Of a DNA stretch of 57,923 nucleotides, positions 52,807-57,923 are shown in pieces. A model generated the notes under the pieces. It was not told where the DNA came from and ran no database searches. It was given only the letters and a program-made list of their open reading frames with translations. The stretch is from Ga0074130 sp035565355 (GTDB lineage: Bacteria > Pseudomonadota > Gammaproteobacteria > Burkholderiales > Rhodocyclaceae). The DNA lies in the NCBI GenBank assembly GCA_035565355.1, contig DATMSM010000077.1, forward strand, positions 1-57,923. Direction: 5' to 3'. The position numbers and the translations under genes were made by a program. Within the stretch, counting starts at the first letter, position 1; each line of letters starts with the position of its first letter.

Positions 52807-53862
52807 CTACGCTCCTTTTTCCTCTGCGCCGGACAGCGGCAAGCTGACCTCGATCTGAGTGCCTTTGCCCGGGCTGCTGTGCAACCTGAGTTCGCCGCCC
52901 AGCATGTAGGCACGCTCTCGCATGCCGAGCACGCCAAGACGCCGCCGCGCCGGTGCAGGTGGCATGCCCTTGCCGTTGTCGAGGATGCGTAGCACCAAGC
53001 CGTTCTCATCCAGCGTGAGCGTGACCTCGGCCCGTGTGGCTTCTGCATGGCGCGCAACGTTGGTCAGGGCTTCCTGCACGATGCGGAACACGGCAGTATC
53101 GATTTCGCTGCGGAACGGCGGCAGTTGCTGCGGCAGTACCAGCTCGCAGGCGATGCCGGTGCGTTCGACGAAGGCATCGGTCTGCCATTCGAGCGCGGCC
53201 GCAAGGCCCAGTCCGTCGAGTATGGGGGGGCGCAGATCGGTGGCCAGGCGCTGCACGGCCTGACTCGCGTTGTCGGCCAGCTTGACCAGACCGGCCAGCC
53301 CCTGCTGCAAAACCTCGCCCGGGTTGCCCGCCTGCACGGCGCTGTCGAGCGCACCGAGGCCCAGCTGGATCGCGGTCAGCATCTGACCGAGCTCGTCATG
53401 CAGCTCGCGCGCGATGCGCGTGCGCTCCTCCTCGCGTACCGACTGCAGATAGGCCGACAGTTCGCGCAACTGCGAGCGCGAATCTCGCAACTCCTGTTCG
53501 GTACGCTTGCGATCGGTAATCTCGCGCGAGATGCCGGCGGTACCGACGACTTTGCCGTGATCGTCGAAGATCGGCGTCTTGATGGTGTCAAACCAGCGCA
53601 CCTCGCCGCTCGCGCTGAAACGCTGCTCCTCGTAGCGCATGCGCTGGCCGCTGTTCACGACCGTCATGTCGGTGTCTACGTATTTGTCGCCCCATTCGGC
53701 AGGCCACACATCGCTGGGCAAACGCCCGAGAATCTGCTCGCGGCTCAAACCGCAGGCGAGCATGAAGGCCTCGTTGACCTGGATGTAGCGCGACGCCACA
53801 TCCTTCAACCAGGCTTGGTCGGGAATGTTTTCCAGGATGGCCTGCTGCAAGGCGTCGGTCAC
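52807..53862 (-). CDS. PAS-domain sensor histidine kinase (HisKA_3, NarX/DegS-type)
   Basis: 351 residues with no membrane helix, so a cytoplasmic sensor. PAS with PAC covers about 5-120 (DQAWLKDVASRYIQVNEAFM), a coiled coil 120-148, HisKA_3 with H155 (ARELHDELGQML), and a C-terminal ATPase with RIVQEALTNVARHAEA and LGVLGMRERAYMLGG. GTG 53862 is preceded by GGAG at 5 bases. The gene lies 91 bases after the exported transferase and is followed at once by its regulator. Confidence 0.93.
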   Translation of the reverse strand: MTDALQQAILENIPDQAWLKDVASRYIQVNEAFMLACGLSREQILGRLPSDVWPAEWGDKYVDTDMTVVNSGQRMRYEEQRFSASGEVRWFDTIKTPIFDDHGKVVGTAGISREITDRKRTEQELRDSRSQLRELSAYLQSVREEERTRIARELHDELGQMLTAIQLGLGALDSAVQAGNPGEVLQQGLAGLVKLADNASQAVQRLATDLRPPILDGLGLAAALEWQTDAFVERTGIACELVLPQQLPPFRSEIDTAVFRIVQEALTNVARHAEATRAEVTLTLDENGLVLRILDNGKGMPPAPARRRLGVLGMRERAYMLGGELRLHSSPGKGTQIEVSLPLSGAEEKGA

Positions 53863-53953
53863 GGCGGCTCCGTTGTGCGTTGTTGGGCGGACCAGCCAGC
53901 ACTTTACGACAGGCCAGTCCGCGCGTCACGCCGTCATGCGAAGCAAGCTTTCC

Positions 53954-55648
53954 TCACAAGCCGAGTGCGATGCCGTCACTGCGCGGATCATGCGCACCAC
54001 TGATGTTGCCCGCATCGATGCGAATCGCCCCGGGGTGGCCAGCCAGCTGGCTCTGCGCCGGAATCTGCGCCATCTCGTGCCCGCGTGCGGCCAGCTCGGC
54101 AAACACCGCTTCGCCGGCGTCCGCCTCGAGCTTGAGGCTGTCCTTGCTGTCGGAGAAGGTACGGCCAAGCAGGAAGCGCGGCTTGCTCAAGGCCGTCAGC
54201 GGATCGAGCTGATAGTCGATGAGTCGCGTCAGCACGCAGGACAGTGTCTGCGGCTGCCCGTCGGCACCCTGGGTGCCGTAGAGCAGATGCGGCTTGCCCT
54301 GCTTCAGGTACATGCCCGGGTTAAGGGTGTGGAAAGGACGTTTGCCCGGCTTCAGCACATTGTGGTGCTGCGGGTCCAGCTTGAAGGAGGCGCCGCGGTT
54401 GTGCCACAGGATGCCGGTATCGCCGACCATGACACCGCTACCCCAGTCGAAGTAGATCGTCTGCAGCATGCTGGCGCAATTGCCGTATTGATCGACCGCG
54501 CCGAGATAGACGGTATCGCCGTGGCGGAAGGGCTGCGGCCAGGGCATGGCTTTCTTGAGGTCGATTTCGTTCGCCATGCGGTCCAGATTCGCGGCCGAGA
54601 GCATACGGTTCACCGGCACATCGACGAACTCCGGATCAGCCACATAGCGATCGCGTTCGATGAAGGCGCGCTTCACCGCCTCCACCAGCAGGTGGTAGTA
54701 GTCGGCGCTGCCTTCGGCCACGGAGGAGAGCTTGAAGCGATCCAGGATGCCCATGATCTCCAGCGTGGTGATGCCCTGCGTTGGCGGCGCCAGGCCCAGC
54801 AGCTCGCCGTCGCGATAGCCGACGCGCAGCGGTGGACCTTCGCGCGCAGCGGTGCGGGCAAGGTCAGCTTGTGTCAGGGGTGACCCTGCCTCCTTGAGCC
54901 CGGCCGCAATGCGCTGGCCGAGCCGGCCTTCGTAGAAACCGCGGGCACCATCGCGCGCCAGGCTTTCCAGGGTGCGCGCCAGCTGCGGCTGGCGTAACTG
55001 CTCGCCGGCCTCGAGCATGCGCCCCTTGGGCATGAAGGCGCTAGCAAAGCCGGGCCAACCGGCAAAATCCTTGGCGCGGAAGTCCTGCCAGAACTTCTGC
55101 GAGGGCGTCACCGGGAAACCTTTCTCGGCGTACTCGACCGCACGCTTGAACAGACCTTCCCAGCCCTGTTTACCGCCCCAGCGCTCCTTGCTATAGCGAT
55201 AGGCCCGATCCCAGGTATCCACCGTCGCCGCCGTGGTCAGCATGGAGCCGGGGCCGCGCACCGGAATGCTGCCCTGATAGTTCGGATACTGCATCGCCGC
55301 CTGGCCGATGCCGGAGATGGTGTGCACGTTGCCTTCCTTGTTGCTCAGCACCCAGAAGGCATCACCGCCCAGACCGGTGAAGTGCGGATAGGTCACGCAC
55401 AGGGTGGAACCCACGGCAATCAGTGCCTCGACTGCCGTGCCGCCGCGTTTCAGGACCTCCAGTCCGGCCTCGCTGGCAAGACTGTGCGGGCTGGTGACCA
55501 TGCCGCGCGTCGACCGGGCCAGACGGCTCGGTGCGGCAAATGCATTACCCAAGCCACCAAACGGCAGCACACCTGCCCCGGCCAATGCACTCGACGCCAT
55601 GAGAAATTCGCGCCGCCCCAGCGACAGCCCCGATGATTTCTTGTCCAT
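53954..55648 (-). CDS. Tat-exported gamma-glutamyltransferase-family enzyme
   Basis: 564 residues. The N-terminus has a twin-arginine motif (GRREFLMASSALAGAG) and a likely cleavage near AFA, so folded export to the periplasm is expected. The predicted nucleophile is T379 (HGDTVYLGAVDQYGN), with V in place of the usual second Thr/Ser. Family blocks TGLGGDAFWVL, APPTQGITTLEIMGIL and LYGTQGADGQPQT are present. ATG 55648 has GGAGGAG upstream. It heads the transcript with the kinase and regulator, and its leader has the double-palindrome element. Confidence 0.92.
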   Translation of the reverse strand: MDKKSSGLSLGRREFLMASSALAGAGVLPFGGLGNAFAAPSRLARSTRGMVTSPHSLASEAGLEVLKRGGTAVEALIAVGSTLCVTYPHFTGLGGDAFWVLSNKEGNVHTISGIGQAAMQYPNYQGSIPVRGPGSMLTTAATVDTWDRAYRYSKERWGGKQGWEGLFKRAVEYAEKGFPVTPSQKFWQDFRAKDFAGWPGFASAFMPKGRMLEAGEQLRQPQLARTLESLARDGARGFYEGRLGQRIAAGLKEAGSPLTQADLARTAAREGPPLRVGYRDGELLGLAPPTQGITTLEIMGILDRFKLSSVAEGSADYYHLLVEAVKRAFIERDRYVADPEFVDVPVNRMLSAANLDRMANEIDLKKAMPWPQPFRHGDTVYLGAVDQYGNCASMLQTIYFDWGSGVMVGDTGILWHNRGASFKLDPQHHNVLKPGKRPFHTLNPGMYLKQGKPHLLYGTQGADGQPQTLSCVLTRLIDYQLDPLTALSKPRFLLGRTFSDSKDSLKLEADAGEAVFAELAARGHEMAQIPAQSQLAGHPGAIRIDAGNISGAHDPRSDGIALGL

Positions 55649-55720
55649 GCTTTGCTCCTCCGTTTATGGCCCGAACCGCAAGCCTCGCGGTCGAGCTTAT
55701 GAGGGCATAAGACAAGGAAC

Positions 55721-55759
55721 AATCAGGACATCCTGATAGTGGCCTAGGGAAATCCCTAG
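55721..55759 (-). promoter_or_regulatory. Double-palindrome element upstream of the Tat-exported transferase gene
   Basis: On the reverse strand: CTAGGGA-TT-TCCCTAG and ATCAGGA-TG-TCCTGAT, both perfect 7-2-7 inverted repeats with centres 22 bp apart, 73 bases before the ATG. The first extends to 8-base arms. It is the better conserved copy of the element at 52117-52155. A further dyad, CTTATG-N4-CATAAG, lies at 55696-55711. Confidence 0.7.
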
Positions 55760-55771
55760 GCGGCAAGAGGT

Positions 55772-56161
55772 CTACTGGCGCAGGCCGGCGACCACCGCGC
55801 TGGGGCTGTCGTGCTGCGGGATATTCGCGCAGCGGGTCACGACGCCCCGACAGGCCTCCGCGCACAGCCGACAGGCCTCCGCACAGGCCTTGCAATGGTC
55901 CATCTGGTATTTGCCGCACTCTTCCTGGCAGTGCTCACAAATCTCGGCACAGGCCTCGCAGATAAAGGAGACCATACGGCTGTTGCGCGCCATGCAGGCC
56001 GCCGCCAGGCGACAGATTTCCGAACAGTCGATATCGAGGGCGATGCAATCGGCCATCGCATTGACGTTGGCCTCATGCAGGCAGGCATGGGCACAGCGGT
56101 CACAGGCCCATGCGCAGGCCTGGCAGGCAGCAATGCAGGAGGCAAGGTGAGCTTGGGGCAT
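55772..56161 (-). CDS. Csp-type four-helix-bundle copper storage protein
   Basis: 129 residues with 21 cysteines, mostly in CxxxC/CxxC spacing along helices (CIAACQACAWACDRCAHAC; CEACAEICEHCQEEC; CKACAEACRLCAEAC). This is the DUF326/Csp pattern in which thiols line the core of a four-helix bundle and hold many Cu(I) ions. No signal peptide, so a cytosolic Csp3-like protein is expected. It stops 13 bases from the double-palindrome element and has the same orientation as the transferase genes. I do not see a CueR-type operator upstream. Confidence 0.92.
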   Translation of the reverse strand: MPQAHLASCIAACQACAWACDRCAHACLHEANVNAMADCIALDIDCSEICRLAAACMARNSRMVSFICEACAEICEHCQEECGKYQMDHCKACAEACRLCAEACRGVVTRCANIPQHDSPSAVVAGLRQ

Positions 56162-56353
56162 AAGGTTCTCCCTTCGGTGGTATGAACCCTAGAGAGAGCA
56201 AGGCCGGTTCCCGGTGCCTGCCGCAGGCTCGGAGGAGTGCCGGAATTCACCTGCATTTAGGCCCTTTCAGCACCGTGGCGTGTGCGAAGCTGTCATCAGG
56301 CGCGGTTAGCCTGAGTCGAGCAGGTCCCTGGTTACATGCAAGCAGGAGGCATC

Positions 56354-56533
56354 ATGATCGTACGTCGTCGCACCTGGCTGTATCGCCTCCCGGGCGAACG
56401 CGCTATCCGCAGCATTTCCTTCAAGATCCCGGTGACCACCGCCCAGGCCAAAGAAGCCCTGAAACGCGTCGTCGGCACCCCCTCAGAGCTGTGGGGACGC
56501 AGCCTGGACGACCCCGGCTATAGCGGAACATAA
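56354..56533 (+). CDS. Small basic protein, 59 residues, unknown
   Basis: MIVRRRTWLYRLPGERAIRS at the start, then FKIPVTTAQAKEALKRVVG and a tail LWGRSLDDPGYSGT. ATG 56354 is preceded by GGAGG at 4 bases. Basic N-terminal half, no membrane helix, no family recognised. It diverges from the copper storage gene, and the 192 bases between them hold no gene I can support. Confidence 0.6.
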   Translation: MIVRRRTWLYRLPGERAIRSISFKIPVTTAQAKEALKRVVGTPSELWGRSLDDPGYSGT

Positions 56534-56563
56534 GCCCCGCCAATACAGGGAAAACTAAATTTT

Positions 56564-56594
56564 CCTTGAAATTCAAGGATAAAGCGCGCATAAT
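56564..56594 (+). promoter_or_regulatory. Strong promoter with a palindrome over the -35 box
   Basis: TTGAAA (56566-56571), 17 bases, CATAAT (56589-56594). The perfect dyad CCTTGAA-A-TTCAAGG (56564-56578) covers the -35 box. The winged-helix protein encoded at 56730 is a possible autoregulator. The leader would be about 130 bases. Confidence 0.65.
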
Positions 56595-56686
56595 GGCGTG
56601 TCTGCGATCCTCAAGTAAGGCCCTAGTCCGGTCTTGCCCGACTTCCGGGCCAAGCTATCCGCACCATCCCCGCCGTCTTGAAGCTC

Positions 56687-56714
56687 GCCCCATCCGGGGC
56701 CTGGCCCCGTTTTT
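56687..56714 (+). promoter_or_regulatory. Attenuator-like alternative hairpins in the winged-helix leader
   Basis: GGGGC at 56696-56700 can pair with GCCCC upstream (56687-56691) or with GCCCC downstream (56704-56708). The second pairing, extended by a C-G pair, is followed by T5 (56710-56714), so it would be a terminator, 16 bases before the ATG. The stems are only 5-6 bp. Confidence 0.4.
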
Positions 56715-56729
56715 CAGGAAACTTGAGAC

Positions 56730-56975
56730 ATGACGACCGCTTCCATTCTTCAGCACATCAAGAAGCACGGCCAAATCCGCGACGCCGAAATCGCGCACGC
56801 GTTGGGCCTCAAGCTGGGTGCCGTCCGCAGCTCTCTGGACGACCTGTCCGCCACGGGCCAAATCGCCTGCTGCAGCGTCACGCGCTACGATGAAGGCAAG
56901 CCAGTGCACGAAATCCTCTGCCGCCTGTCCGGCTATGTGCCGCCGGCCGCCCCGGGCCGCAAGCCCAAGAACTGA
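56730..56975 (+). CDS. Winged-helix mini-protein (first copy)
   Basis: 81 residues. An N-terminal HTH-like fold (ILQHIKKHGQIRDAEIAHAL; LGAVRSSLDDLSATGQI), a Cys pair (ACCSVTRY) in the wing, a third Cys (LCRLSGYVPP), and an AT-hook-like tail (PGRKPKN). It is 88% identical (71 of 81) to the protein at 57358-57603. Such small proteins are annotated as FaeA/ArsR-like winged helices; the target is unknown. It is separated from infA by a strong terminator but has its own promoter. Confidence 0.85.
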   Translation: MTTASILQHIKKHGQIRDAEIAHALGLKLGAVRSSLDDLSATGQIACCSVTRYDEGKPVHEILCRLSGYVPPAAPGRKPKN

Positions 56976-57012
56976 CGTTTCGCGCCCCGACCGGGCCGCA
57001 GGCCCCCGTCAC

Positions 57013-57038
57013 AAGCCCTGCCCTGTGCAGGGCTTTTT
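57013..57038 (+). terminator. Rho-independent terminator after the first winged-helix gene
   Basis: AAGCCCTGC pairs with GCAGGGCTT around CCTGT and ends in T5. It separates the first copy from infA. Confidence 0.92.
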
Positions 57039-57095
57039 GTTGTGCCTATGTCTGGAGCGTTTGTCCGCTCATTGTTTTCAGCCACAGGAGCCTAT

Positions 57096-57344
57096 ATGGC
57101 CAAGGAAGAACTACTTGAAATGCACGGTGTCGTGACCGAAGTCCTGCCGGACTCGCGTTACCGCGTCACCCTGGACAACGGCCATGAGCTGGTCGCCTAC
57201 AGTGCCGGCAAGATGCGTAAGCACCACATCCGCATCCTCGCCGGGGACAAGGTCTCTCTTGAAATTTCGCCATACGACCTCACTAAAGGACGTATCACCT
57301 TCCGCCACATCGAGGGTCGCCCCTCTCCCGGCGCTCGCTTCTAA
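57096..57344 (+). CDS. infA: Translation initiation factor IF-1, extended paralogue
   Basis: 82 residues against the usual 72. The OB-fold is complete (MAKEELLEMHGVVTEVLPDS; GKMRKHHIRILAGDKV; PYDLTKGRITFRH), followed by an extra EGRPSPGARF-type tail. CAGGAG precedes the ATG. The location, away from ribosomal-protein genes and followed at 13 bases by a winged-helix gene with AAAGGAG, suggests a second or conditional IF-1. Whether the genome has another infA cannot be seen here. Confidence 0.93.
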   Translation: MAKEELLEMHGVVTEVLPDSRYRVTLDNGHELVAYSAGKMRKHHIRILAGDKVSLEISPYDLTKGRITFRHIEGRPSPGARF

Positions 57345-57357
57345 AAGGAGTCAGACC

Positions 57358-57603
57358 ATGTCCACCGCCACCATCTTTCAGCACATCAAGAAGCACGGCC
57401 AGATCCGCGATGCAGAGATCGCCCATGCGCTGGGGTTGGGCCTGGGCGTGGTTCGCAACTCGATCGACGTTCTCTCCGCCAGCGGCCAGATAGCCTGCTG
57501 CAGCGTCACCCGCTATACCGAAGGCAAGCCCGTGCACGAGATCCTCTGCCGCCTGTCCGGCTACGTCCCGCCGGCCGCACCGGGTCGCAAGCCCAAGAAC
57601 TGA
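57358..57603 (+). CDS. Winged-helix mini-protein (second copy)
   Basis: 81 residues; it differs from the first copy at ten positions, seven of them between residues 28 and 54 in the recognition half (K28G, A31V, S34N, L36I, D38V, T42S, D54T). The last 27 residues and the Cys positions are unchanged. AAAGGAG lies 7 bases before the ATG, and infA ends 13 bases upstream, so the two are co-transcribed. The substitutions may change DNA specificity. Confidence 0.85.
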   Translation: MSTATIFQHIKKHGQIRDAEIAHALGLGLGVVRNSIDVLSASGQIACCSVTRYTEGKPVHEILCRLSGYVPPAAPGRKPKN

Positions 57604-57693
57604 AGCAGCGCGACACAGCCCCCGAGCGGGCACCTCGTTGGCTAAGTGGATAGATGCCATTGTTCCGGCATCAACCCATGCAAGGAGGTCCCG

Positions 57694-57923
57694 ATGAGAA
57701 CCCGGCTCGTAATACCCGCTGTTTCTGCGGTGGCGGCATTCGCCACCGCGCTCGTGGCGCCCGTCGCAGCGCAGACCAGTCCATCCCAGACCAATCCGCC
57801 ATATGGCACCGGCCAGCCGCCGCTGCCGCCGACATCCGCACAACCCTTGCCGCCCGCCCAGCCGGCCACGCCCAACACAGGGATACCCGCGGCCCCCCCT
57901 GCCGGCCGTGTCGGCACCCCGTC
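57694..57923 (+). CDS. Proline-rich secreted protein, 3' end outside window
   Basis: The first 76 residues are visible and the frame is open to the right edge. Signal peptide MRTRLVIPAVSAVAAFATAL ending near VAA, then low-complexity Pro/Thr/Gln/Ala sequence (TSPSQTNPPYGTGQPPLPP). AAGGAGG precedes the ATG at 6 bases. The 90 bases before it contain only a small GATGCC/GGCATC hairpin (57653-57672). The mature domain lies outside the window, so no function is assigned. Confidence 0.7.
   Translation, partial: MRTRLVIPAVSAVAAFATALVAPVAAQTSPSQTNPPYGTGQPPLPPTSAQPLPPAQPATPNTGIPAAPPAGRVGTP

Overview
The window is a chromosomal stretch of a GC-rich, Gram-negative Betaproteobacterium, most likely near Rhodocyclales. 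This rests on gene order (miaB-phoH-ybeY-corC-lnt, glyQ-glyS-gmhB-plsC, gmk-rpoZ-spoT, glnK-amtB next to ubiK), a DUF3460 protein, lipopolysaccharide genes (kdsA, gmhB), an outer-membrane porin and the MinCDE division system. No plasmid, prophage, insertion sequence or CRISPR array was recognised. Genes are dense and many starts and stops overlap as ATGA.

Layout. 1-2.1 kb: the 3' part of rpoD and a CAU-anticodon tRNA. 2.2-8.1 kb: an envelope or exopolysaccharide cassette (receiver-only regulator, YaiO-type outer-membrane barrel, HEAT-repeat membrane protein, processive family-2 glycosyltransferase) facing a Cache/PAS histidine kinase. 8.3-11 kb: a BarA-like hybrid kinase behind two chained micro-ORFs. 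11-22.3 kb: reverse-strand housekeeping genes. 22.4-23.1 kb: a small HNH protein with two operator-like dyads upstream, and DUF3460. 23.2-26.3 kb: spoT-rpoZ-gmk. 26.4 kb: thrH. 27-33 kb: a six-gene Mrp antiporter operon with fused MrpA-MrpB. 33.4-36.4 kb: porin-glnK-amtB, with a readable sigma-54/NtrC control region, and ubiK. 36.5-38.8 kb: MarR regulator, cytochrome b561 and two YceI proteins. 38.9-44.5 kb: comM, a Bcr/CflA transporter, ugd, a metallo-beta-lactamase-fold hydrolase and kdsA. 44.5-47.4 kb: two tiny reverse-strand ORFs, a membrane protein and minCDE. 47.5-48.4 kb: YaiI and a deaminase.

48.5-56.2 kb is the most distinctive region. A Tat-exported gamma-glutamyltransferase-family enzyme, a PAS histidine kinase, a NarL/FixJ-type regulator, a second, signal-less gamma-glutamyltransferase-family enzyme, a cytosine-deaminase-like amidohydrolase with a Cys/His tail and a DUF1097 membrane protein all lie on the reverse strand. 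Both transferase genes carry the same two-palindrome element in their leaders (29 of 39 positions identical). Each palindrome has two 7-base half-sites spaced by 2 bases, and the palindrome centres are 22 bp apart. This geometry suits the NarL-type regulator encoded between them. I infer a dedicated regulon for sensing and hydrolysing an unidentified gamma-glutamyl or amide compound.

56.3-57.9 kb: a small unknown ORF, two nearly identical winged-helix mini-proteins on either side of a C-terminally extended IF-1, and the start of a proline-rich secreted protein that runs off the window. The first winged-helix gene has a strong promoter with a palindrome over its -35 box and an attenuator-like leader.
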